Source: Streptomyces litmocidini (GTDB lineage: Bacteria > Actinomycetota > Actinomycetes > Streptomycetales > Streptomycetaceae). Taken from it: 64,000 nt of DNA. The notes under the pieces were generated by a model. It saw only the letters and a program-made list of their open reading frames with translations. It was not told the DNA's origin and ran no database searches. Made by a program: the position numbers and the translations under genes. Below, in pieces: positions 49,869-57,899 of this stretch. Numbering within the stretch: the stretch's first letter is position 1; every line of letters begins with the position of its first letter. The stretch spans positions 372,001-436,000 of the forward strand of contig NZ_BMTQ01000005.1 of NCBI RefSeq assembly GCF_014649755.1, given 5' to 3'.

Positions 49869-50710
49869 GCGCCGACAGCTCGGAGTTCGACGGGCGCGCG
49901 TTCGGCGAGGCCACGTCGGAGTCGGGGGGCCCCGTGCTGCCCGTCGTCGCGCACTGGCCCGCCGCGCCCGGCGGGCTGCGCGACACCATCCGGCAGGAGA
50001 TCGTCGCCCGTCAGCTCGACGAGCAGATAACCGCCCGGTATCCCGTGGGCCAGCGCCTGCGGATCCTCGACGCGGGCATGGGACAGGGCGCCCAGGCCCT
50101 CCGCCTCGCCCGGGCCGGACACACCGTGACCGGTCTGGAGGCCGATCCCGACCTCCTCAAGGCGGCCCGTGAGTCGCTGGCGACGGAGCCCGCCGGGATC
50201 CGCGAGCGGGTCCGGCTGATCGAGGGCGACGGGCGCGAGACCGGGGTGCACTTCCTGCCCGGCAGTTTCGACGTGGTCCTCTGCCACGGCGTGCTGATGT
50301 ACGCGGACGAGCCCGACGCGCTGCTCGCGGGCCTGGCCCGGATGCTGGCCCCCGGCGGCCTGCTGTCCCTGGTGGTGCGGAACGCGGAGGCCCTGGCCAT
50401 GCGGCCGGGGCTCGCCGGGGACTGGTCCGGGGCGCTCGCGGCCTTCGACTCCGACGTCTACACGGACGACAACGGCGTGAAGGTGCGGGCCGACCGGCTG
50501 GACGCGCTCACGACGACGCTCGCGGGGATCGCGGCGCCGCTGCACGCCTGGTACGGGGTGCGGGTCTTCACGGACGGCGTCCCCGCCGACGCGGGCCTGC
50601 CCGCCGCCGAGGAGTTGGAGCGGCTGCTCGCCGCCGAGGACCGGGCCGGGCGCACGGAGCCGTACCGACGGCTCGCGGCGCTGCTGCACCTGTGCGGGGT
50701 ACGGGGCTGA
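49865..50710 (+). CDS. class I SAM-dependent methyltransferase, possible CTG start
   Basis: A methyltransferase of about 281 residues. It has motif I RILDAGMGQGAQALRLARAG, the acidic VTGLEADPDL, and post-I motifs FDVVLCHGVLMYADEP and LAPGGLLSLVVRN. The substrate is unknown. No ATG, GTG or TTG lies at the expected place. The frame has CTG at 49865, overlapping the upstream stop as CTGA, exactly where GTGA overlaps occur elsewhere in the window. The next in-frame GTG is at 49934, which would lose about 23 residues but still keep the methyltransferase core and has GGGGGG nearby. The domain is firm; the start is not. Confidence 0.85.
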   Translation: MSADSSEFDGRAFGEATSESGGPVLPVVAHWPAAPGGLRDTIRQEIVARQLDEQITARYPVGQRLRILDAGMGQGAQALRLARAGHTVTGLEADPDLLKAARESLATEPAGIRERVRLIEGDGRETGVHFLPGSFDVVLCHGVLMYADEPDALLAGLARMLAPGGLLSLVVRNAEALAMRPGLAGDWSGALAAFDSDVYTDDNGVKVRADRLDALTTTLAGIAAPLHAWYGVRVFTDGVPADAGLPAAEELERLLAAEDRAGRTEPYRRLAALLHLCGVRG

Positions 50711-50792
50711 GGGGGGCGCGGCGGGCGGTCGCGCGCCCCTGAACGGGTGCGCTCGCCGGGCCGGGGGCGGGGCGGAATCGGATACTCCGGAC

Positions 50793-51881
50793 ATGGACGT
50801 CTCCCCTGCCCGCGCCCGTGATCGTGCCCGTACCCGTCGTGTCCTTCTTCCCCTCGCCGCCGGTGCCTGCGCCGTCGCGCTGACCGGTGGCTGCTCCGCC
50901 GCCGACGGGGACCTCTCCGCCCCGGAACGGTCCACCCAGGCGGCGGCGCCGCTCGCCGCCAACGAGCTCCAGGACGACTACCGGACCGTCATCAGGAACG
51001 TCCTGCCGTCCGTCGTGCAGATCGAGGCGACGAACAGCCTCGGCTCCGGCGTCGTCTACGACGCCAAGGGGCACGTCGTCACCAACGCGCACGTGGTCGG
51101 CCAGGAGAAGAGCTTCAAGGTCACGGCGGCCACCGGCGGACAGCCCGTGACGGCCCGGCTCGTCTTCTCCTACCCGGAGCAGGACCTCGCCGTGCTCAAG
51201 CTGGACAGCGTGCCCCGGGGGCTGAAGGCGGCGAAGTTCGGCGACTCGACCGGCGTCGACATGGGACAGATCGTGCTCGCGATGGGCTCCCCGCTGGGCC
51301 TGTCCGGCAGCGTGACCCAGGGCATCGTCTCGGCGACCGGCCGGACCGTCAGCGAGGGCCGGGCCGGCGGCGGCACCGGAGCGACCATCGGGAACATGGT
51401 CCAGACGTCGGCCGCGATCAACCCCGGGAACAGCGGGGGCGCCCTCGTGAACCTCGACGGCGAGGTCATCGGCATCCCCACCCTCGCCGCGACCGACCCC
51501 GAACTGGGCGGTGGCTCGGCTCCGGGCATCGGCTTCGCGATCCCCGCGTCGATGGTGCGGACGATCGCGGACCAGATCGTCAAGAACGGCAAGGTGACGG
51601 ATTCGGGGCGGGCCGCCCTCAACATCACCGGCCGTACGGTCCTCGACGACGGGTACAAGCCGACGGGCGTCGCGGTGGTCGAGGCGCCGGCGGGCGGGGC
51701 CGCGGCCAAGGCGGGGCTGAGGCCGGGGGACGTGATCACGCGTCTCGGCGACGCCGAGATCACGACGATCACGTCGCTCTCGGAGGCGTTGGCGTCGATG
51801 AAGCCGGGGGACGTGGTGACGGTCGGGTACGTGCGGGACGGGGCGACGCACCAGGCGAAGGTGACGCTGGGCGAGATGTAG
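50793..51881 (+). CDS. HtrA/DegP-like serine protease lipoprotein with PDZ domain
   Basis: A 362-residue extracytoplasmic protease. A lipobox ALTGGC (Cys34) follows a twin-Arg-containing leader (DRARTRRVLLPLAAGACAVA). The trypsin-like domain has the triad H98 in VVTNAHVVGQ, Asp near 131 in PEQDLAVLKL, and Ser near 215 in INPGNSGGALV. The PDZ domain is at 265-360 (GGAAAKAGLRPGDVITRLGD). All catalytic residues are present. It would act in protein quality control outside the membrane. ATG at 50793. A hairpin follows the stop. Confidence 0.93.
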   Translation: MDVSPARARDRARTRRVLLPLAAGACAVALTGGCSAADGDLSAPERSTQAAAPLAANELQDDYRTVIRNVLPSVVQIEATNSLGSGVVYDAKGHVVTNAHVVGQEKSFKVTAATGGQPVTARLVFSYPEQDLAVLKLDSVPRGLKAAKFGDSTGVDMGQIVLAMGSPLGLSGSVTQGIVSATGRTVSEGRAGGGTGATIGNMVQTSAAINPGNSGGALVNLDGEVIGIPTLAATDPELGGGSAPGIGFAIPASMVRTIADQIVKNGKVTDSGRAALNITGRTVLDDGYKPTGVAVVEAPAGGAAAKAGLRPGDVITRLGDAEITTITSLSEALASMKPGDVVTVGYVRDGATHQAKVTLGEM

Positions 51882-51895
51882 GACGGGGGCGGGGC

Positions 51896-51926
51896 GCGGG
51901 GCGCGGGGCCCGGCCCCGCGCCCCGC
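51896..51926. terminator. 14-bp hairpin terminator after the HtrA-like gene
   Basis: Arms 51896-51909 and 51913-51926 pair perfectly around a 3-nt CCG loop, between the protease gene and the convergent 68-residue protein gene. Confidence 0.78.
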
Positions 51927-51935
51927 CGCCCGGTT

Positions 51936-52142
51936 CTAGCCCTCCGCGTCGAGGGACATCGGGCCGTAGATCTTCCTGCCGTCCTCCGAAAGGGTCACCT
52001 GGTCCGCGCCGCCGCCCAGGAGGTCACGCCAGTGTTCGCCGATCCAGCTCTCCGCGTCGCCCTGGGTGGTGAACTCCTCGGGGGTCACCACCGGCTCGAC
52101 CTCCGTGCCGTCGGACTTCTCGAACCGCCACGTCCATGCCAT
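51936..52142 (-). CDS. small conserved hypothetical protein
   Basis: A 68-residue soluble protein that I recognise as common in Streptomyces but without known function. It starts MAWTWRFEKSDGTEVEPVVT, has a DAESWIGEHWRDLLGGGADQ segment, and ends KIYGPMSLDAEG. The ATG at 52140-52142 has a strong GGAGG ribosome-binding site 5 nt upstream, which decides the start. It is divergent from cobU with an 80-bp gap. Confidence 0.87.
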   Translation of the reverse strand: MAWTWRFEKSDGTEVEPVVTPEEFTTQGDAESWIGEHWRDLLGGGADQVTLSEDGRKIYGPMSLDAEG

Positions 52143-52222
52143 GTCAGCCTCCGGATGATCGGTTTCCTGCCCGCAGCGTAGCCGGGCGCGCACGCCTCGC
52201 GGTGGCGCGGGAGGATCTGAGG

Positions 52223-53425
52223 GTGGAACTGACTCTGCTCGGCACCGGCGCCCCGCTCGGCCTCCCCCGTCCCGACTGCCCCTGCGCCGTGTGCGCGCTC
52301 TCCCGAGGGCCGCGCGCGCGGGCCGCGACCGCGCTGCTCGTGGACGGGGCCCTGCTGCTCGATCTGACCCCGGGGGCCGCGCTCGCGGCGGCCCGGTCGG
52401 GGCATTCGCTGGTGGGGGTGCGGCAGGTGCTCCTCACGCATCCGCACGACGGGCCCGCCGTCGAGGTGCCCGCAGGGCTTCCGACGGCAGGGCGGGTGCC
52501 GGACGGCCGGGAGTTGACGCTGATCAGCGGGCACCGGGTGCGGGCCGTGCCGATGGACTCCCCGGGGACCGGGTACGAGGTGACCTCGGCCGAGGGCGAG
52601 CGGCTGCTGTACCTGCCGCCGGGCGGGGCGGTCGCCGGGCTGACGGACGGCCGGCTCGATCCGTACGACATGGTGGTCGCCGATGTGACGGGGCGGCCTG
52701 ACGGGCTGGCCCGGCTGCGGGCGGCCGGGGCGGTGGGCCCGGCCACCGAGGTGATCGCGGTGCACCTGGACCACGACGTGCCGGCGGGCGCCGGGCTGGA
52801 CCGGCGGCTCGCGGCGGCCGGGGCGCGGGCGGTGCCGGACGGGACGACGCTGTACGTCGGCGACTACCACGAGGTGCCGGAGGTGCCCCGGCGGACGCTG
52901 GTGACGGGCGGGGCCCGGTCGGGGAAGTCGGTGGAGGCCGAGCGGCGCCTGGAGACCTTCCCCGAGGTGCTGTACGTGGCGACGGGCGGCACGCGGGAGG
53001 GCGACCCGGAGTGGGCCGAGCGGGTCGGGCTGCACCGGGAGCGGCGGCCGGGTTCGTGGCGTACGGCCGAGACCTGCGAGCTCGTGCCGCTGCTGGTGGA
53101 GGACGGTCCGGCGCTGCTGATCGACTGTCTGTCGCTGTGGCTGACGGACGCCATGGACCGGGTGGGGGCGTGGGACGACGAGACCTGGGCGGACGGCGGG
53201 CGGGCGGCGCTGCGGGAGCGGACGGCGGAGCTGGTGGCGGCGGTGCGGGCGACGCGCCGCACGGTCGTGGCGGTGACGAACGAGGTCGGCTCCGGGGTGG
53301 TCCCGGCGACGGCGGCGGGCCGCCGGTTCCGGGACGAGCTGGGGCGGCTGAACGCGTCCTTCGCGGAGGAGTGCGAGGAGGTCGTCCTCGTGGTCGCGGG
53401 GCAGGCGCTCGTACTGCGCGGGTAG
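52223..53425 (+). CDS. cobU: bifunctional adenosylcobinamide kinase/guanylyltransferase with N-terminal metallo-beta-lactamase-like domain
   Basis: Cobalamin nucleotide-loop assembly: phosphorylates adenosylcobinamide and transfers GMP to it. The C-terminal domain (about 225-400) has the P-loop TLVTGGARSGKSVEAERRLE, IDCLSLWLTDAM, NEVGSGVVPAT and the RRFRDELGRLNASFAE ending of CobU. The N-terminal 215 residues have a metallo-beta-lactamase-like layout (VELTLLGTGAPLGLPRPDCP, VRQVLLTHPHDGP, LYLPPGG, EVIAVHLDHDVP). However, the HxHxDH metal motif is degenerate (HPHDGP), so hydrolase activity is doubtful. The GTG start at 52223 has GGAGG 8 nt upstream. cobT follows 48 bp later. Confidence 0.9.
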   Translation: MELTLLGTGAPLGLPRPDCPCAVCALSRGPRARAATALLVDGALLLDLTPGAALAAARSGHSLVGVRQVLLTHPHDGPAVEVPAGLPTAGRVPDGRELTLISGHRVRAVPMDSPGTGYEVTSAEGERLLYLPPGGAVAGLTDGRLDPYDMVVADVTGRPDGLARLRAAGAVGPATEVIAVHLDHDVPAGAGLDRRLAAAGARAVPDGTTLYVGDYHEVPEVPRRTLVTGGARSGKSVEAERRLETFPEVLYVATGGTREGDPEWAERVGLHRERRPGSWRTAETCELVPLLVEDGPALLIDCLSLWLTDAMDRVGAWDDETWADGGRAALRERTAELVAAVRATRRTVVAVTNEVGSGVVPATAAGRRFRDELGRLNASFAEECEEVVLVVAGQALVLRG

Positions 53426-53473
53426 GGTTCCGATCGCTGATGGCCCTCGCTGACTTGTCACTAGGCGGAACCC

Positions 53474-54550
53474 TTGAACCTGGACGACTTCTCCGATCTG
53501 ATCGAGCGCCCCGACGGCGGGATACGGCGTGACGCCGAGGAGCGCAGGGAGCGGCTGACCGTGCCGCCGGGGGCGCTCGGGCGGCTGGACGAGCTGGGCG
53601 AGTGGTTGTCCGCGGCGCAGGCCTCGGTCGAGGTGCGGGCGATCGAGCAGCCGAAGGTCGTGCTGTTCGCGGGCGACCACGGGGTGGCATCGCTCGGCGT
53701 GTCGGGCCGCGCGGCGGGCACGGCGCACGAGCTGGTGCGGGCGGTGCTCGACGGGGCGAGCCCGGTGGCCGTGCTCGCCCGTTCGACGGACGTGCCGGTG
53801 CGGGTCGTGGACGCCGGTCTGGACTGCGATCCGGAGCTGCTGCCCGCCGAGGTGGTACGGCACCGGGTGCGGCGCGGCAGCGGCCGGATCGACGTGGCGG
53901 ACGCGCTGACGGTCGAGGAGACCGAGGCGGCGGTCCGGCTGGGCATCGCGATCGCCGACGAGGAGGCGGACTCGGGCACCGATCTGGTGGTGCTCGGTGA
54001 CCTGAGCGTCGGCGGGACGACCCCGGCGGCCACGCTGATCGCGGCGCTGTGCGGGACGGACGCCTCGGTGGTGACCGGCCGGGGCGGTGCCGGGATCGAC
54101 GATCTGGCGTGGATGCGCAAGTGCGCGGCGATCCGGGACGCGCTGCGGCGGGCCCGGCCGGTCCTGGGCGACCAGCTGTCGCTCCTCGCGGCGGTCGGCG
54201 GCGCGGACCTGGCGGCGATGACCGGGTTCCTGCTGCAGGCCTCGGTGCGGCGGATGCCGGTGATCCTGGACGGCGTGGTGGGCGCGGCCTGTGCGCTGGT
54301 GGCGCAGCGGGCGGCGTTCCGGGCGCCGGACTGGTGGCTGGCGGGCCAGGTGAGCGGGGAGCCGGCGCAGGCGAAGGCCCTGGACCGGATGGCGCTCAAC
54401 CCGCTGCTCGACCACGGCGTCCATGTGGGTGAGGGAACCGGGGCATTGCTCGCACTTCCCCTCGTCCGGGCCGCGGCGGCGTTCGCCGCGGAGCTGCCCG
54501 AACGTCCGGCTCCGGACGCCGTGGACGCCGACGGCGCCGCGGGGGTCTGA
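53474..54550 (+). CDS. cobT: nicotinate-nucleotide-dimethylbenzimidazole phosphoribosyltransferase
   Basis: Makes alpha-ribazole phosphate for the lower ligand of cobalamin. The 358-residue protein has VPPGALGRLDELGEWL near residue 30, VVLFAGDHGVASLGVS near 62, a GGTTPAATLIAAL segment near 180, and the catalytic-site sequence ALDRMALNPLLDHGVHVGEGTG (given here in part) near 305 with the expected Glu. The length is normal. A TTG start at 53474 is used because MNLDDFSDLIERPDGG is the usual N-terminus, with GGCGGA 4 nt upstream. It is separated from cobS by the lysyltransferase-like and membrane genes. Confidence 0.93.
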   Translation: MNLDDFSDLIERPDGGIRRDAEERRERLTVPPGALGRLDELGEWLSAAQASVEVRAIEQPKVVLFAGDHGVASLGVSGRAAGTAHELVRAVLDGASPVAVLARSTDVPVRVVDAGLDCDPELLPAEVVRHRVRRGSGRIDVADALTVEETEAAVRLGIAIADEEADSGTDLVVLGDLSVGGTTPAATLIAALCGTDASVVTGRGGAGIDDLAWMRKCAAIRDALRRARPVLGDQLSLLAAVGGADLAAMTGFLLQASVRRMPVILDGVVGAACALVAQRAAFRAPDWWLAGQVSGEPAQAKALDRMALNPLLDHGVHVGEGTGALLALPLVRAAAAFAAELPERPAPDAVDADGAAGV

Positions 54551-54643
54551 GCGCGGACGGAGGGGAACGGTCGTCTCCGGGGCGGTCGCGCGCGACGCGC
54601 GCGTGGCCGCCCCGGGCGTCTCCGCGCCGCAAGCAATGCCCCA

Positions 54644-54649
54644 TATGAT
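54644..54649 (+). promoter_or_regulatory. probable -10 box (TATGAT) of a leaderless transcript
   Basis: TATGAT ends 8 nt before the ATG at 54658 and no ribosome-binding site is present, the pattern of leaderless mRNAs. No convincing -35 box is seen. Confidence 0.5.
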
Positions 54650-54657
54650 CGCTTTTC

Positions 54658-56421
54658 ATGGGAGAAGTCCGCTTGTCTGCCGATGCAGCACCCCGGGGCA
54701 CGACCGCCCGTTCGCGGCGCGGCGCCGCGTTCGCCGTCTGGTACCTGCGTGTCGTCACGTTCATCAACTTCCTGAGCGCCGTGTGGGTCTCGTTCGGCAA
54801 CGACCTGCGCCGTCACAACGAGGACGACTACTTCACCCCGTACATGCTCACCGCGGGCTTCGCCTCGGGCGTCTTCACGCTCTTCCTGGCGATCACCATG
54901 CGGCGCCGCAAGCGGGCCGCATGGATCCTCAACCTGGTGCTCAGCGGTCTCTTCCTGCTGCTCTTCGCGCTCGTGATGCTCTTCCCCGAGATCCGGCAGC
55001 ACGCGCAGAACTGGATCTCGCTGGCCCTCACCGCCGCGTTCGTCCTCGCGCTGCTGCTCGGGCGCAAGGAGTTCTACGCGAAGGGCGACCGCTCCAATCC
55101 CAAGCTGGCGGCGGGGGTGGCGGTCGGCGGACTGCTGGTCACCTCGCTGATCGCCGCCCTCCTGGTGACCGTCACCAACGAGTCGACCGGCCACTCCACC
55201 TTCATGGACCGCTGGAAGTACGGTCTGATGCGGCTGGCCACGCTGGCCTCCAACGACTCCGGCTTCACCGGCATCCACACCCCCGGCTGGGTCGACGTCA
55301 CCATCAACGTGCTGTCCACGCTGCTGCTCTTCGCGGTGCTCTTCGCCGCCTTCCGCTCCCGGCGGGCCGTCGACCCGCTGACCGAGGAGGACGAGGAGCG
55401 GCTTCGGCTCCTGCTCGACAAGCAGGGCGAGCGCGACTCGCTCGGCTACTTCGCGCTGCGCCGCGAGAAGAGCGTCGTGTGGTCGCCGAGCGAGAAGGCG
55501 GCCATCGCCTACCGGGTGGTCGGCGGCGTCTCGCTCGCCTCCGGCGACCCGATCGGCGACCCCGAGGCCTGGCCCGGTGCCATCGAGCCCTGGCTCGCCG
55601 AGGCGCGCGAGCACGGCTGGATCCCCGCGGTGATGGGCGCGAGCGAGGAGGCCGGGGTCATCTACGCCCGGCACGGCCTGGACGCCCTGGAGCTGGGCGA
55701 CGAGGCGATCGTGGAGACCGACGAGTTCACCCTGGACGGCCGGGCGATGCGGACGGTCCGGCAGGCCTTCAACCGGGTCAAGCGGGCCGGGTACCAGGTC
55801 CGGATCCGGCGCCACGAGGACATTCCCGCCGAGGAGATGGCCGAGCTGCTGCGCAAGGCGGACGACTGGCGGGACGGGGCCACCGAGCGCGGTTTCTCGA
55901 TGGCGCTCGGCCGGCTGGGCGACCCCCGGGACGGCCGCTGCGTGATGCTGGAGTGCACCGACGAGACGGGTGGGCTGCGGGCGCTGCTCTCCTTCGTCCC
56001 CTGGGGGCCGAAGGGGCTCTCGCTGGACCTGATGCGCCGTGACCGGGACTCCGAGAACGGCCTGATGGAGTTCATGGTCATCGAACTCCTGCAGCGGGCC
56101 GAGGAGATCGGGATCACTCAGGTCTCGCTCAACTTCGCGATGTTCCGCTCCGTCTTCGAACGTGGCTCGAAGCTCGGGGCGGGACCCGTGCTGCGCATGT
56201 GGCGTTCGCTGCTCAGCTTCTTCTCCCGCTGGTGGCAGATCGAGTCGCTGTACCGCGCCAACGCCAAGTACCGACCGATCTGGGAGCCCCGATTCATGCT
56301 CTTCGAGAAGAGCGCGGACCTGCTGCGCATCGGCCTCGCGGCCGGGCGGGCCGAGGGCTTCCTGGAGGCCCCCGGTCTGCCGAAGTGGATGCACCGCAAA
56401 CACCTGGAGAGCGGTCGTTGA
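54658..56421 (+). CDS. phosphatidylglycerol lysyltransferase-like protein (DUF2156, MprF/LysX-type)
   Basis: A 587-residue protein. The N-terminal part (about 20-240) has six or seven membrane helices, with VVTFINFLSAVWVSFGNDL first. The C-terminal cytoplasmic domain (about 255-580) is of the DUF2156/GNAT type found in MprF and LysX, with SPSEKAAIAYRVVGGVSLAS, AGYQVRIRRHEDIPAEEM, the SFVPWGPKGLSLDLMRRD block and NFAMFRSVFERGSKLG. Such enzymes transfer lysine from tRNA to phosphatidylglycerol, reducing negative surface charge. Amino acid and lipid specificity are inferred. ATG at 54658. Its TGA overlaps a TTG start of the next gene. Confidence 0.88.
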   Translation: MGEVRLSADAAPRGTTARSRRGAAFAVWYLRVVTFINFLSAVWVSFGNDLRRHNEDDYFTPYMLTAGFASGVFTLFLAITMRRRKRAAWILNLVLSGLFLLLFALVMLFPEIRQHAQNWISLALTAAFVLALLLGRKEFYAKGDRSNPKLAAGVAVGGLLVTSLIAALLVTVTNESTGHSTFMDRWKYGLMRLATLASNDSGFTGIHTPGWVDVTINVLSTLLLFAVLFAAFRSRRAVDPLTEEDEERLRLLLDKQGERDSLGYFALRREKSVVWSPSEKAAIAYRVVGGVSLASGDPIGDPEAWPGAIEPWLAEAREHGWIPAVMGASEEAGVIYARHGLDALELGDEAIVETDEFTLDGRAMRTVRQAFNRVKRAGYQVRIRRHEDIPAEEMAELLRKADDWRDGATERGFSMALGRLGDPRDGRCVMLECTDETGGLRALLSFVPWGPKGLSLDLMRRDRDSENGLMEFMVIELLQRAEEIGITQVSLNFAMFRSVFERGSKLGAGPVLRMWRSLLSFFSRWWQIESLYRANAKYRPIWEPRFMLFEKSADLLRIGLAAGRAEGFLEAPGLPKWMHRKHLESGR

Positions 56422-57128
56422 GAGGGGCCCCGAAGGATTTCGCCCGCCGCGAGTGGGGGCCGCTGTTCGCCACCGTGCGGACGGCACTGGTCGTGAAGCG
56501 GTGGAGGGCGGCGCCGATGACGCTCGGCGCCGTCTGCCTGACCGCCCTGTTCCAGCTCGTCCAGAACCAGGACTGGGGCTATCAGCCGGTCCAGGACATC
56601 GGTTCCGTACGGGCCGAGGACCCCTTGTGGCTCGCGCTGCTGCGGACGCCGCTGTCGCTGTTCGTGCCCGCGCTCGACCTGCCCGTCTGGGGCGCCCTCG
56701 CCCAGGTCCTGCTGGTGTTCGGGATCGCCGAGATCTGCCTCGGACGGTGGCGGACGCTCGCCGTCGCCTATCTGGCGACGCTGGCCGGCACGCTCTACGC
56801 GCGCGTGGGCATCGCCCTCGGCCCGGACAGCCCCTTCGGGCTGCCCGCCTCCGACGCGCAGGTCGTCGACACCGGCCCCTCGGCGGCCGTGGTGGGCCTC
56901 GCCGTCTACGTCTGCTGGCGGTACGGGGCGCGGTGGACGGGCGCGGTGGTGGTCCTCGCGATGGTGATCGAGGTGGTGGTCAAGGCGAACCTCGCGGGCA
57001 AGGAGCACATCGCGGCGATCGCCGCCGTCCTCGCCCTGATCGCGGTCCGGGCCCGGCGCGGGCGGGGTCAGGACGGCGTCGAGCCCCGGCCGGGCACGCG
57101 CTCCTGGAAGCCGCCGATCAGGTCCTGA
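56418..57128 (+). CDS. rhomboid-like membrane protein coupled to the lysyltransferase-like gene
   Basis: A 236-residue polytopic protein with about six helices. A TGPSAAVVGLAVYVC segment (Ser near 152) and a KANLAGKEHIAAIAAVLALI segment (His near 196) resemble the catalytic GxSx and His positions of rhomboid-type proteases. The rest of the motif set is weak, and the H-x-x-x-N loop is not evident. The TTG start at 56418 overlaps the upstream stop as TTGA, so translation is probably coupled. This suggests a partner role with the lysyltransferase. The 3' end overlaps the convergent membrane gene by 61 bp. Confidence 0.72.
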   Translation: MRGAPKDFARREWGPLFATVRTALVVKRWRAAPMTLGAVCLTALFQLVQNQDWGYQPVQDIGSVRAEDPLWLALLRTPLSLFVPALDLPVWGALAQVLLVFGIAEICLGRWRTLAVAYLATLAGTLYARVGIALGPDSPFGLPASDAQVVDTGPSAAVVGLAVYVCWRYGARWTGAVVVLAMVIEVVVKANLAGKEHIAAIAAVLALIAVRARRGRGQDGVEPRPGTRSWKPPIRS

Positions 57129-57832
57129 AGGCGGCGCCGCACCTTGGTCCAGCGCTTGTCGTGGCGGTAGGCGCGGAGCCGGGAGCGGGCCCTGGCGCGG
57201 TGGCGGCGGCCGTAGAGGTGCCGGGACCACCAGGAACCGGGACGGGCCAGCCGGACGGCGCCGACGATCGCCACGAACGGGACCAGGATCCCGAACACGG
57301 CCATCCGGAGCTTCCCCTTCACCAGGGTGACCAGGACGATGAGGAAGTTCAGCGCGATGGTGAGGACGAAGGCCGTCCGGTCCTGGCGCTCCTCCGTCGT
57401 CACGCCGTCGACGCCGAGCGGTGAGAAGCCGCTCAGGGCCAGCAGGACCAGGGCCGCGGTGAGGACGACGACCTCGACGCTCTTGCGGCCCTCGTCCGAC
57501 CAGTAGACGTCGTCGAGGTGGAGGATGAGCGCGAACTCGTCCAGGACGAGCCCGGCTCCGATCCCGAAGACGACGGCGAAGGCGGCCGCGCCGAGGCCGT
57601 GCCGGTCGCTGGCCACCGCGCCGAATCCGCCGAGGACCGTGAGGACGACGCCCGGCACGACGTGATGGATGTGGAGGCCTCCCGAGGAAACGTTCCGGAA
57701 GGGACCCTTCCCCGCCCGGATGAGCCGGGTGACGGTGCGGGTGACCAGGAATGTCAGGACGAAGGAGGTCAGAGCGAGCAGCATAGGGAGCTTGCCCGGC
57801 TCGACGATGTTCCGGGAGAACCAGTGACCCAT
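57068..57832 (-). CDS. hypothetical integral membrane protein with HIHH motif
   Basis: A 254-residue protein with about seven helices. A cytoplasmic or extracytoplasmic loop carries NVSSGGLHIHHVVPGVVL, and a later LDDVYWSDEGRKSVEVVVL. The paired histidines and acidic residues could bind metal or contribute to catalysis, but I do not recognise the family with certainty. The C-terminal tail is strongly basic (YGRRHRARARSRLRAYRHDK). ATG at 57830-57832. The start is only 67 bp from the divergent cobS start. Confidence 0.78.
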   Translation of the reverse strand: MGHWFSRNIVEPGKLPMLLALTSFVLTFLVTRTVTRLIRAGKGPFRNVSSGGLHIHHVVPGVVLTVLGGFGAVASDRHGLGAAAFAVVFGIGAGLVLDEFALILHLDDVYWSDEGRKSVEVVVLTAALVLLALSGFSPLGVDGVTTEERQDRTAFVLTIALNFLIVLVTLVKGKLRMAVFGILVPFVAIVGAVRLARPGSWWSRHLYGRRHRARARSRLRAYRHDKRWTKVRRRLQDLIGGFQERVPGRGSTPS

Positions 57833-57887
57833 GCCACCCACTTCCGATATGCACGGTATGCGCAATCTACCGCTCGGAGACGGCGAT

Positions 57888-57893
57888 TACCCT
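57888..57893 (+). promoter_or_regulatory. probable -10 box (TACCCT) of a leaderless cobS transcript
   Basis: TACCCT ends 6 nt before the cobS ATG at 57900. No ribosome-binding site fits in the gap, so a leaderless transcript is likely. Confidence 0.5.
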
Positions 57894-57899
57894 GCCCGG

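Noticed and set aside
52143..52222. Cobalamin riboswitch upstream of cobU
   Set aside because: Only 80 bp separate the divergent genes, too short for a B12 aptamer, and no B12-box (GCCACTG) is visible. The cobS and cobT upstream gaps likewise show none.
53461..56487. Minus-strand frame of 1008 codons opposite cobT and the lysyltransferase gene
   Set aside because: Antisense to two well-recognised genes; no motif.
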